Below, in pieces: positions 56,521 through 64,000 of a DNA stretch of 64,000 nucleotides. Every line of letters begins with the position of its first letter. The first letter of the stretch is position 1. The position numbers were made by a program, and so were the translations under genes. The notes under the pieces are model-generated. The model saw nothing but the letters and a program-made list of their open reading frames with translations. It was not told where the DNA came from and did not search any database. The stretch is from Gordonibacter sp. 28C (GTDB lineage: Bacteria; Actinomycetota; Coriobacteriia; Coriobacteriales; Eggerthellaceae): assembly GCF_003339845.1 (NCBI RefSeq), contig NZ_PPTR01000001.1, forward strand, positions 517,272 through 581,271, written 5' to 3'.

Positions 56521-57159
56521 TTATGCCGGGACGTTGGTGACTTCCTTCTCGTTCGCGATCGCGCCCGTGGTGTCGCCGGGATCCTTGGCGGCAGGGCAGG
56601 GGTTGATGGCGATGGAGGGCGTGGTCTCGTCCGGCGAGGGCATGGGGGCGATGCCGGCTTTGGTGCCCGCATGCGCCGCGCGCAGCTCCTCGATGTCGCC
56701 CCATTCGAGCGCGCGCACCGGGCAGGACTCCACGCAGACGGGGTCTTGGCCAGCCGCCACGCGGTCGGCGCAGCCGTCGCACTTCACGCCCTTCTTCGTC
56801 TCCGAATCCAAGATGGGCACGTTGTAGGGGCACGTGGTCACGCACACGCCCGCGCCCGTGCACTTCTCCTGGTCGATGTGCACGAGGCCTGTTTTGCCGT
56901 CCTTCTCGATGGCGCCCGACGGGCACTTGGCCATGCACGCCGGCATGGCGCAGTGGTTGCAGGCCAGCGACACGTGGTAGGCGAACGTGTCGGACGTGTA
57001 GGTGCCGTCGCCCGCGTCGGCCCACGAGCCGCCCTCGTAGTCGTATACACGGCGGAACGCAATATTGACGGGCAGGTCTTTGTAATCCTTGCACGCCATC
57101 TCGCAGGTGCGGCACCCCGTGCAGCGTGCGTTGTCGAAATAGAATCCGTACTGAGTCAT
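56521..57159 (-). CDS. dmsB: DmsB-type iron-sulfur subunit with one Cys replaced by Ala
   Basis: 212 residues from ATG 57159. Groups 1, 2 and 4 are normal (CTGCRTCEMAC, CNHCAMPACMAKCP, CDGCADRV...CVESCP). Group 3 reads CTGAGVCVTTCP, where the second Cys is Ala (codon GCG at 56851-56853), so one cluster lacks a usual ligand and may be 3Fe-4S or absent. NarH has Trp at the same position and holds a 3Fe-4S cluster. The gene follows dmsA by 15 bases and is surely its partner. Confidence 0.92.
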   Translation of the reverse strand: MTQYGFYFDNARCTGCRTCEMACKDYKDLPVNIAFRRVYDYEGGSWADAGDGTYTSDTFAYHVSLACNHCAMPACMAKCPSGAIEKDGKTGLVHIDQEKCTGAGVCVTTCPYNVPILDSETKKGVKCDGCADRVAAGQDPVCVESCPVRALEWGDIEELRAAHAGTKAGIAPMPSPDETTPSIAINPCPAAKDPGDTTGAIANEKEVTNVPA

Positions 57160-57174
57160 GTCGTCCTCCCCCCT

Positions 57175-59667
57175 TTAGGCTTTCGTCACTTCTGCGATCA
57201 TGGAATGGGCCGGTCCGTTGCCCTTGGCGAGCGGCGTGGGCTTGTAGGTGGTCAGCGTGTTCACGCATGCGCCCTCGTCCACGCGATCGCCGCTCATGTT
57301 GGCCTTGTGCCACGCGCCCTGTGGGATGGCTACGGTTCCGGGAACAATGCGAGGAGTCACCTTCGCCTCGATGCGGATCTCGCCCGCTGGGCTCTTGACT
57401 GCCACCTTGTCGCCATCGGCGATGCCGCGGGATTCGGCGTCGGCCGGGTTCATCCAAAGCTGCTGGCGTGCTACGGCCTCAAGTTCCTCGATGAAGCCGA
57501 ACGAGGAATGCGTGCGGCTCTTGTGATGGAAACCGGTGCAGTACAGCGGATACTCGTCGCTCACGCTGCCGTAGCCCTGGAAACCGGGAGTGAACACGGG
57601 GATGGGATTGATGGCTTCGTCCTCGGCCAGCTCCCACGTGGCTGCGATGTCGGCCAACGTCTCAGAGTAGATCTCGATCTTGCCCGACGGTGTGGCCAGA
57701 GGGTTCTCGACGGGATCGGTGCGGAACGCCTCCAAACCGATAGCCGGGGCCAGCGTGCGCTTGTACACGCCCTGCTTCTTTATCTCGTCCCAGGTGGGCA
57801 TATCGCCGTCGGCCTTGGCACCGGCCTCGTACAGCTCCTGGATCCACTCTTCCTGCGTCTTGCCTTCGGTGAAGGAATCCTTGACGCCGAACTTATCGGC
57901 GATGTCGGCACACACGTCGTAGCTGGTGCGGCACTCTCCCGGCGGTTCTTGGGCCGGGCCTCCCACGACCACGGCCGTGTAGTACTCGGAATAGCCCTGC
58001 GTCTGCATGTTCAATTGTTCGGAGCGCATGGCGTCGGGCAGCAGGATGTCGGCATATTTGGCGGAGTCGGTCATGACCGTGTCCCACACCAAGATGAATT
58101 CGCATTTGCTCTCGTCGGCCAGAATATCGTGCGTGTAGTTGATGTCGCCGTGCTGGTTGGTCAGGCAGTTGCCTGCATAGTTCCAAATGAACTTGATGTC
58201 GCTGCTCAGCTTGTCCGCGCCCAGGATGCCGGCGTTGGTGGCCGTCATCTCGTGGCCGTGGTCGACGGCGTTCACCCACTGATACACGGGAATGGTCGTC
58301 TCGATGGGATTCTTGGCCGGCAGGCTTCCCACCAGATAGACGGACGGCTCGGCCTCTCGCTGGCCGGTGTTGGTGCCGGGCAGGCCGATCTGACCAATGA
58401 GGATGGGCAACATGCTGATGGCGCGTGTGGTGTCCTCGCCGTTGGTGTGGCGTTGCGGACCCCAGCCTTGGCAGATGAAGGGAGCCTTGGCACCGGCGAT
58501 CTCGGCGGCCAACTCGCGGATGCGATCGGCTGGAATCTGCGTGATGGGGGCGGCCCATTCGGGGGTTTTCTCCACCATGTCGTAGCCGGTGCCCATGATG
58601 TAGTCCTTGTAGGACTTGTTCTGGCCCTTGGCCGACTCGGGCATGGTATCGTCGTCGTAGCCCACGCAGTACTTGTCTAAGAACTCCTTGTTCACCTGGC
58701 CGCTGGCGATCCATTCGTGCGCGATGGCCGAGCACAGCGCCGCGTCGGTTCCGGGGCGGATGGGAAGCCATTCGTCCGGATGGCCCGAGGCGCTCTCGTT
58801 CAGGCGGTAGTCGATGTTGACGATGCGGCCGCCGCGTCCTTGCACGGCCTCGCGTACTTTGGCGAAATCCCAAACGGCGTTCGCGCCGCCCATGCGGGTT
58901 TCAGCCGGGCTGTTGCCGAACATGACCACTAAGTCGGAAGCGCGTTCGGCTTCGGAGAACGACGAGGCGTTCACGTTGTCGTAGGGGCTGAACGCGGTTG
59001 CAGGCTTGCCCAAGGTGGCATGGTTGCCGTCGTCGTCGAGGTTCGCCGCGCTACCGAACATGTAGGGCATGATGGCCTGCAGCATGTGTGTGGAGTAGTC
59101 GTAGCCTTGGTTGACGTAGCCGCCCAGCAGACTGAGCAGGCGCAGGCCCGGCTGCTTGCCGGTGCACGAGTACATGCCGGTGGCGTAGTTCACGTACACC
59201 GCCTCGTTGCCGTAGGTGTCGATGACGCGCTTGAGCTCGCTTGCGATGGTGTCGATGGCCTCGTCCCAGGAAATCTCCTCGAACTTGCCTTCACCGCGCT
59301 TGCCGACGCGCTTCATGGGCTTCATCAGTCGGTCGGGGTGGTTGATCCAACGGCGCATGGAGCGGCCGCGCAGGCAAGCACGTGCCTGGAGGTCGATGTC
59401 GCCGGTGTTGTCGGACTCCATGTAGACGATCTTGCCGTCGCGGGAGTGCCACTGGAAGATGCAGTTGCCGCCGCAGTTGACGTTACATTGGCTCCAGGCG
59501 ATCTGATCGGTTGCCCCTGTGGCGCCTCCGTCCTTCGCGCCTCCGTCCTCGCTCTTGGGCGAGCAGCCGTACAGCGCGCCTCCGGCGGCGCCGGCCAGCG
59601 CGAGCCCGGCGAGCGAGCCCTTCACGAACGTGCGGCGCGACAGCGTCGCTGCTTCGTTCAATGCCAT
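57175..59667 (-). CDS. dmsA: DMSO-reductase-family molybdoenzyme catalytic subunit
   Basis: 830 residues from ATG 59667, GAAGGAGGG just upstream. Twin-arginine signal SRRTFVK (RR at 11-12) and lipobox LYGC (Cys35), so an exported lipoprotein. The N-terminal 4Fe-4S group is CNVNCGGNC...CLRG. The molybdopterin domains include VMFGNSPAETRMGG, GWGPQRHTNGEDTTRAISML and GIADGDKVAVKSPAGEIR. The Ser of GYDYSTHMLQ lies where DmsA has its molybdenum ligand. Substrate may be a sulfoxide, N-oxide or another organic acceptor. Operon order is dmsA-dmsB-dmsB'-dmsC. Confidence 0.9.
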   Translation of the reverse strand: MALNEAATLSRRTFVKGSLAGLALAGAAGGALYGCSPKSEDGGAKDGGATGATDQIAWSQCNVNCGGNCIFQWHSRDGKIVYMESDNTGDIDLQARACLRGRSMRRWINHPDRLMKPMKRVGKRGEGKFEEISWDEAIDTIASELKRVIDTYGNEAVYVNYATGMYSCTGKQPGLRLLSLLGGYVNQGYDYSTHMLQAIMPYMFGSAANLDDDGNHATLGKPATAFSPYDNVNASSFSEAERASDLVVMFGNSPAETRMGGANAVWDFAKVREAVQGRGGRIVNIDYRLNESASGHPDEWLPIRPGTDAALCSAIAHEWIASGQVNKEFLDKYCVGYDDDTMPESAKGQNKSYKDYIMGTGYDMVEKTPEWAAPITQIPADRIRELAAEIAGAKAPFICQGWGPQRHTNGEDTTRAISMLPILIGQIGLPGTNTGQREAEPSVYLVGSLPAKNPIETTIPVYQWVNAVDHGHEMTATNAGILGADKLSSDIKFIWNYAGNCLTNQHGDINYTHDILADESKCEFILVWDTVMTDSAKYADILLPDAMRSEQLNMQTQGYSEYYTAVVVGGPAQEPPGECRTSYDVCADIADKFGVKDSFTEGKTQEEWIQELYEAGAKADGDMPTWDEIKKQGVYKRTLAPAIGLEAFRTDPVENPLATPSGKIEIYSETLADIAATWELAEDEAINPIPVFTPGFQGYGSVSDEYPLYCTGFHHKSRTHSSFGFIEELEAVARQQLWMNPADAESRGIADGDKVAVKSPAGEIRIEAKVTPRIVPGTVAIPQGAWHKANMSGDRVDEGACVNTLTTYKPTPLAKGNGPAHSMIAEVTKA

Positions 59668-59730
59668 GGTTCCCTCCTTCTCTTTGGTAACTCCTCCACG
59701 TCACAAGGTACCAAACCCGGGGGAGCCTTG

Positions 59731-59781
59731 ATCACACTTTGCATGTGATTTAAGCGTTTTGCCAGTTCAAAGAAGTGTGAT
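59731..59781. promoter_or_regulatory. Candidate operator between dmsA and LuxR regulator 4
   Basis: ATCACA-CTTTGCA-TGTGAT (59731-59749) is a perfect 6-bp dyad, and a further GTGTGAT at 59775-59781 is the inverse of ATCACAC at 59731-59737. These half-sites lie in the AT-richer divergent promoter region and could bind the adjacent LuxR regulator or a CRP/FNR-type protein. Confidence 0.5.
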
Positions 59782-59893
59782 AACGCGATGTTTCCCTTTG
59801 TCGCCCGACGGCGCGCGCCCTTCTTCGGCGCGGCTTCCACTATAATGGACGGGCTGAACTATCGGGAGGGCGAGGCGGGGAGGGCCGAACCAC

Positions 59894-61537
59894 GTGAGCG
59901 GCAGCGCGGCGCATACGCACGTGTCCAGTTGGGGGTACGCGTGTTTTCTCACGGTGAACGCCACGTCCATCTGGGGCGGCGTGTTCCCGTTCCTGCCGAT
60001 GGAGTTTCAGACGGCGGAGGTCACGCTCACGTTCTTCCTCGCGCAGTCGCTCGCGTTCTGGGGCGCGTTCGTGGCGAGCGCCGTGGGTTCGTACCGTTTT
60101 CCCCACGCCGCGCGGCGCATGATGGTGAGCTTGAGCGCGCTGCTCGTGTTCGCCGGGTCGGCATGCCTCATCGGCGCCATGTACGCGCCTCCGGCGGCCC
60201 TGGTGCTCGTGGCCGCGGGCGGCGTGCTGCTGGGCATCGGGTGCGCGGGCATGTTCATGCTGTGGCAACGCTATTTCGCGTCGTTGCCCCCGTCCCAGGG
60301 CAACGTGCGGCTCGTGGTGGGCACGGCCATCGCCCCGTTCATCTACTTCGCGCTGTACCTGGTGCCCATCGCGCTCACGGCGTTCCTCGTGCCGCTTGTG
60401 TTCGTGCCGCTGTGCGGGCTGTGCGTTGCGCTTTCGGTGCGCGAGATGCACATGGACCAGCCCATGTTCGAGGACGTGCCGCGCCAGCATCCGCAGGTGT
60501 ACCGCCAGGTGGTGGCCGACTACTGGCGCAGCGCGCTGTGCGTGGGATCGCTCGCGTTCGCGAGCGGCGTCATCCGCGGCATCGCGCTTTTGCACCAGGA
60601 GATCAGCCTCGTGGTGAACAGCGCGTCCATGCTGGGCTCGTTCGTGTCGGCGGCGGCGGTGCTGCTGCTGTGGCGGCGCATGAGCTTCCGCCTGGGGCTC
60701 ACATCGGTGTTTCGCGTTGTTTATCCGCTGGTCATCACCGGCTTCTTGCTGCTGCCGTTTCTGGGCGCGGGCTATCTCAACCTCTTCGCCGCGTTCACGT
60801 ACATGGTGTTCTCGCTCGTGCTCATGCTCATGATGATGCAGTGCGCGCAGGTGTCGCGCGACCGCGGCATCAACCCGGTGTTCATCTACGCGTTCTTCGG
60901 CGCCGTGGTGTACCTCATGCAGGCCGTGGGCTTTTTGCTGGGGTGGGTGAGCGACTTCGTTTCGGCGGACGGGTTCGACTGGCTGTTCTTCGTGGCCATG
61001 GTGTCCAGCTACGTGCTGGGCATCACGTTGCTGGTGTCCACGGGCACGCTGTTCAAGGCTGTGGCGTCCAGAGGTACGGTGACGGCGGACCCTATCGAGT
61101 TCTGGGCGATGCGGCAGATGGCCGGTCGCGCGAACCGGAAGGTTGCCGAGGAGGTGGGGGACGTCCGTGCGGACGGCCTGTCCGATGACGGGGCCCTGCC
61201 CGCGGACGCTTCCTCCCCAGCGGGCCCCGGCGACGGCAAGGCCGCCAAACCCGCGCTGAAGAAGCGGCGCAACCGGCCTTCCTCTTCCGAAGACGCCGGC
61301 ATCATCCGCGACCGCACGTCCAAGCAGTGCCTCGATTTGCAGGAGGCCTACGGCCTGTCCACGCGCGAGACGGAAGTCATGGAGCTCATCGCACGCGGCA
61401 ACAGCATGGCGAGCATCGCCGAGCGGCTCGTGATAAGCGAGAACACCGTGCGCACCCATGCGAAGCACATCTATGCGAAGCTCGACATCCACAAGCGCCA
61501 GGAGCTGCTGGACATGCTGCACGATCTGGAAGGGTAG
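59894..61537 (+). CDS. Membrane-spanning LuxR-type transcriptional regulator 4
   Basis: 547 residues from GTG 59894, with GGGGAGGG 11 bases upstream and TATAAT at 59841-59846. About twelve hydrophobic helices (residues 10-390), then a charged linker and a LuxR helix-turn-helix: LSTRETEVMELIARGNSMAS...SENTVRTHAKHIYAKLDI. Divergent from dmsA, so it probably regulates the dms operon in response to its electron acceptor (inference). Confidence 0.88.
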   Translation: MSGSAAHTHVSSWGYACFLTVNATSIWGGVFPFLPMEFQTAEVTLTFFLAQSLAFWGAFVASAVGSYRFPHAARRMMVSLSALLVFAGSACLIGAMYAPPAALVLVAAGGVLLGIGCAGMFMLWQRYFASLPPSQGNVRLVVGTAIAPFIYFALYLVPIALTAFLVPLVFVPLCGLCVALSVREMHMDQPMFEDVPRQHPQVYRQVVADYWRSALCVGSLAFASGVIRGIALLHQEISLVVNSASMLGSFVSAAAVLLLWRRMSFRLGLTSVFRVVYPLVITGFLLLPFLGAGYLNLFAAFTYMVFSLVLMLMMMQCAQVSRDRGINPVFIYAFFGAVVYLMQAVGFLLGWVSDFVSADGFDWLFFVAMVSSYVLGITLLVSTGTLFKAVASRGTVTADPIEFWAMRQMAGRANRKVAEEVGDVRADGLSDDGALPADASSPAGPGDGKAAKPALKKRRNRPSSSEDAGIIRDRTSKQCLDLQEAYGLSTRETEVMELIARGNSMASIAERLVISENTVRTHAKHIYAKLDIHKRQELLDMLHDLEG

Positions 61538-61657
61538 CGGCCGCCGAAACCGATGCCGCCGAAGCCTGCAGGTTCCGTTGGCGGGCGGGCCGACGGAACC
61601 GGTCAGTGCTATACTGGTGCGCGAAAAGAACGGGCGACAAGCGAGGACGACTTCAGC

Positions 61658-63046
61658 ATGACGGCACAAGACCTCCCCAACGGATTCACCGGATTCGCGA
61701 ACCGCAAGCCGGGCTTCGAGCCGGCCAGCGCCAGCGTGGGGCACACGCCGGTGGGCGGCTACACCACGGCGGGCGGCGCCTCGCTGGCGGGCGTGCCGGC
61801 CTCGTACGGCGGAGGCGCGCAGGGGGCGTTCCAGTACGCGCGCGACCACGCGCGGCCCGATGCGGGCGCGGCGAACTTCGATCCCGACAAGCTGCGCCTC
61901 ATCCCGGCCGTCGACCGTCGCTGGGCGTGGACGGAGATCGACCTGAACGCCCTGCGCCACAACGTGGGTTCGCTCAAGCGCCATGTGGGTCCCGGCGTGC
62001 GCGTAATGGCCGTGGTGAAGGCCGACGGCTACGGGCACGGGGCCGTGCGCTGCGCGAAGACGGCGCTGAACTCCGGCGCCGACTATCTGGGCGTGGCCAC
62101 GGTGAACGAGGCCATCGAGCTGCGCGAGGCGCTGGTGAACGCCCCCATCCTCGTGCTGTCGCAGCCTCCCGACGAGGCCATTCCGCTGCTGCTGGCCTAC
62201 AAGGTCATGCCGAGCGTCTACACGCCCGACTTCGCCATCCGCTACGCCGAGGCGGCCGACGCCTACGGCATCCGCGCGCCGTACCACCTGGCCGTGAACA
62301 CGGGCATGAACCGCATCGGCGTGCGCTACGACGAGGTGGTGGAGTTCCTATCGCAGGTGAGCTTCCATCGCGCGCTCGACCTCGTGGGCACGTTCACCCA
62401 TTTCGCCACCGCCGACGCGACGGAAACGCTGGACTTCCATATCCAGACGAAGCGCTTTTTGGAGGCTATCCAGTCCATGCGGGTCGCGGGCGTCGACCCC
62501 GGCATCATCCACGCGGCGAACTCGGCCGCCACGATCCGCTACCCCGACGTGCACTTCGACATGGTGCGTCCCGGCATCGCGCTCTACGGCCTGCATCCGT
62601 GCCCGGAAACGCGCACCATGATAGACCTGAGGCCCGTTATGAGCGTGCATGCGCGCGTGACGGACACGCGGCTCGTGCCCATGAGCGAGGGCGTGAGCTA
62701 CGGCATGAACTACCGCAGCCCGGGCAGCGTGAAGATATGCACCGTTCCCGTTGGCTACGCCGACGGCCTGCGCCGCGGGCTGTCGGGCCGCACGGACTTC
62801 ATCGTGGCCGGCCAACGGTTCCGCCAGGTGGGCAACATCTGCATGGACCAGTGCATGTTCGAGGTGGACATGCGCATCTACGGCACGCGTCGTCGCGTCG
62901 ACCCGCAGATCGGCGACGAGGTGATACTGGTGGGCCGCCAAGGCGACTCGGTGGTCACGCTCGACGACATGGCGAACACGCTGGGCACGATCCACTACGA
63001 GTTGGCCATCGGCTTCGCGCAGAGGATGCCGCGGGTGTACGTGTAG
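61658..63046 (+). CDS. alr: Alanine racemase with N-terminal extension
   Basis: 462 residues from ATG 61658; typical Alr has 360-390. It makes D-alanine for peptidoglycan. The PLP lysine is in VVKADGYGHG near residue 120, the catalytic Tyr in VSYGMNYRS near 346, and NICMDQCMFEV is conserved. Residues 1-85 (NGFTGFANRKPGFEPASASV onward) are Gly/Ala/Pro-rich and precede the racemase start WAWTEIDLNALRHNV. A later start is possible, but no ribosome site supports one. TATACT at 61610-61615 may be the -10 box. Confidence 0.92.
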   Translation: MTAQDLPNGFTGFANRKPGFEPASASVGHTPVGGYTTAGGASLAGVPASYGGGAQGAFQYARDHARPDAGAANFDPDKLRLIPAVDRRWAWTEIDLNALRHNVGSLKRHVGPGVRVMAVVKADGYGHGAVRCAKTALNSGADYLGVATVNEAIELREALVNAPILVLSQPPDEAIPLLLAYKVMPSVYTPDFAIRYAEAADAYGIRAPYHLAVNTGMNRIGVRYDEVVEFLSQVSFHRALDLVGTFTHFATADATETLDFHIQTKRFLEAIQSMRVAGVDPGIIHAANSAATIRYPDVHFDMVRPGIALYGLHPCPETRTMIDLRPVMSVHARVTDTRLVPMSEGVSYGMNYRSPGSVKICTVPVGYADGLRRGLSGRTDFIVAGQRFRQVGNICMDQCMFEVDMRIYGTRRRVDPQIGDEVILVGRQGDSVVTLDDMANTLGTIHYELAIGFAQRMPRVYV

Positions 63047-63088
63047 AGCGCTCGCGTTAGGGTGGCTTTCTTGATTGGGGCGGCTTCC

Positions 63089-63114
63089 TTCGTCGGGAGC
63101 GCCCCTACGAAGGG
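63089..63114 (+). repeat. REP-like repeat fragment
   Basis: CTTCGT...GGGAGCGCCCCTACGAAG: CTTCGT and ACGAAG pair around a GGGAGCGCCCC segment. It keeps the CCCCTACG edge of the REP-like family. It lies between alr and the glycosylase gene. Confidence 0.5.
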
Positions 63115-63172
63115 CCCCGGCGCGGAAGGCGTTTCGGCGTCGGGGAAGATCGATCGTTGAAAGGGGAGGCAC

Positions 63173-63847
63173 ATGCCCAAGCCGCATATTCCGTTGGAGG
63201 ACATCCGCGCGCAGGTCGAAGGCTGCCGCAAGTGCACGCTGGCCGACGGGCGCACGCAGACGGTGTTCGGGGTGGGCAACCCCTCGGCGCGCGTCCTCAT
63301 CGTGGGCGAGGCGCCGGGCAAGAACGAGGACTTGCAGGGCGAGCCGTTCGTGGGCAAGGCGGGGCAGTACCTCAACGAGCTGCTGGCCATCGCGGGCCTG
63401 GCGCGCGAGGACGTGTTCATCGCGAACGTGCTGAAGTGCCGCCCGCCGGGGAACCGCGATCCGCGCCCCGAGGAGATCGAGCTGTGCACGCCGTACCTGC
63501 GCGAGCAGACGCGCACCATCGACCCCGAGTTCATCGTGACGCTGGGCAACTTCTCCACGAAGTTCATCCTGAAGACGGAGATCGGCATCACGCGCCTGCA
63601 CGGCACGCTGCAACGCGCCGGCAAGTTCAAGGTGTTCCCCATCTTCCACCCGGCCGCCGCCATCTACGACGGCTCCAAGCGCGAGGCTCTGGAGAACGAC
63701 TTCGCCACGCTGGGCGAGCTTCTGCGCGCGAGCGACGCCGAGCAGGCGGCAACGGCTTCCGCACCCGCGCAGCCCGCGCCCGAATCGACGGCCGAAGAGG
63801 CGCCCGCCGCGGCGCAGCCCGTCGTGGAGCAACCGCATCTGCTGTAG
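63173..63847 (+). CDS. Uracil-DNA glycosylase, family 4 (iron-sulfur type)
   Basis: 224 residues from ATG 63173, AAAGGGGAGG upstream. Removes uracil from DNA. Motif A is GEAPGKNED, motif B is FHPAA, and the 4Fe-4S cysteines are CRKC, KCRPPGNRDP and the Cys of ELCTPYL. The last 40 residues are an Ala/Pro/Glu-rich tail (ATASAPAQPAPESTAEE). It is the last gene seen; the final 153 bases (63848-64000) hold no feature I can support. Confidence 0.93.
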   Translation: MPKPHIPLEDIRAQVEGCRKCTLADGRTQTVFGVGNPSARVLIVGEAPGKNEDLQGEPFVGKAGQYLNELLAIAGLAREDVFIANVLKCRPPGNRDPRPEEIELCTPYLREQTRTIDPEFIVTLGNFSTKFILKTEIGITRLHGTLQRAGKFKVFPIFHPAAAIYDGSKREALENDFATLGELLRASDAEQAATASAPAQPAPESTAEEAPAAAQPVVEQPHLL

Positions 63848-64000
63848 GGGCGACGGGGTCGCCGGAGCGGGCGCCGCTGTCAAACCAGGGTCGGCATAGC
63901 CCGGGTCGGCCCGTCCCGCGAAAACCTCGCCGGCGGCTCGGAAGCCCTCTTCGGCCGTCGGCCGGGCCCCCGTCCCGCCCGATCGCAAGCCGTCCGATCG

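Noticed and set aside
56281..58680. Long plus-strand open frame opposite dmsA and dmsB
   Set aside because: Overlaps unmistakable molybdoenzyme and ferredoxin genes; composition is that of a shadow frame.

Overview
The window is about 64 kb of high-GC chromosome. Its gene content points to an anaerobic gut actinobacterium of the Eggerthellaceae, Eggerthella-like. The signs are several Tat-exported flavoprotein reductases, membrane-spanning LuxR-type regulators beside them, a DMSO-reductase-type molybdoenzyme operon, molybdenum-cofactor genes and a chaperonin operon with a CIRCE-like operator. No phage, insertion sequence or CRISPR array was seen. Species assignment is inference from gene content and base composition only.

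Layout. 1-5.8 kb: 3' part of an amidohydrolase gene, a small membrane protein, a Tat export pair (tatA, tatC), hydrogenase nickel chaperones hypA and hypB, and nadE. 5.9-11.3 kb: two convergent paralogous Tat-exported flavoprotein reductases and a LuxR-type membrane regulator. 12-14 kb: a NarL-type two-component pair. 14.2-16.4 kb: groS-groL. 16.7-20.9 kb: a lipoprotein fusing a solute-binding domain to a 5'-nucleotidase C-terminal domain, translationally coupled to a hybrid histidine kinase. 20.9-27.9 kb: a LysR regulator divergent from a FecCD-type uptake operon that also carries a P-loop GTPase, an orphan ABC ATPase and a solute-binding-like protein without a signal peptide. 28-32.8 kb: small membrane and regulatory proteins, a predicted metal exporter, an HD protein, an MFS transporter and a universal stress protein. 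33-37.2 kb: tRNA-Lys, tRNA-Gln, then infA-rpmJ-rpsM-rpsK-rpsD-rpoA-rplQ. 37.4-39.2 kb: two small charged proteins and an orphan ecfT. 39.3-42.9 kb: a third reductase divergent from its LuxR regulator. 43-46.4 kb: an AAA ATPase, a MerR regulator and a frameshifted trmO-like gene. 46.6-50.7 kb: enolase, a gamma-carbonic-anhydrase-like protein, moeA and a mogA/moaB gene. 51.3-61.5 kb: a fourth reductase and its LuxR regulator, then a dmsA-dmsB-dmsB'-dmsC operon divergent from a fourth LuxR regulator. 61.6-63.9 kb: alanine racemase and a family-4 uracil-DNA glycosylase.

How the genes fit together. The main theme is anaerobic respiration with exported reductases. DmsA and four flavoproteins carry twin-arginine signals, most with a lipobox, and the window encodes tatA/tatC for export and moeA/mogA for the cofactor of DmsA. 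All four LuxR regulators lie next to a reductase locus, which suggests each senses the substrate of its neighbour (inference). The two loci least explained by known systems are the solute-binding/5'-nucleotidase-C lipoprotein with its hybrid kinase, and the FecCD-GTPase-ABC operon.

The intergenic DNA is rich in structured repeats: a REP-like family with paired changes in its stems, a second family flanking mogA, and several unrelated long inverted repeats. At least three genes appear to have a -10 box placed for leaderless transcription.
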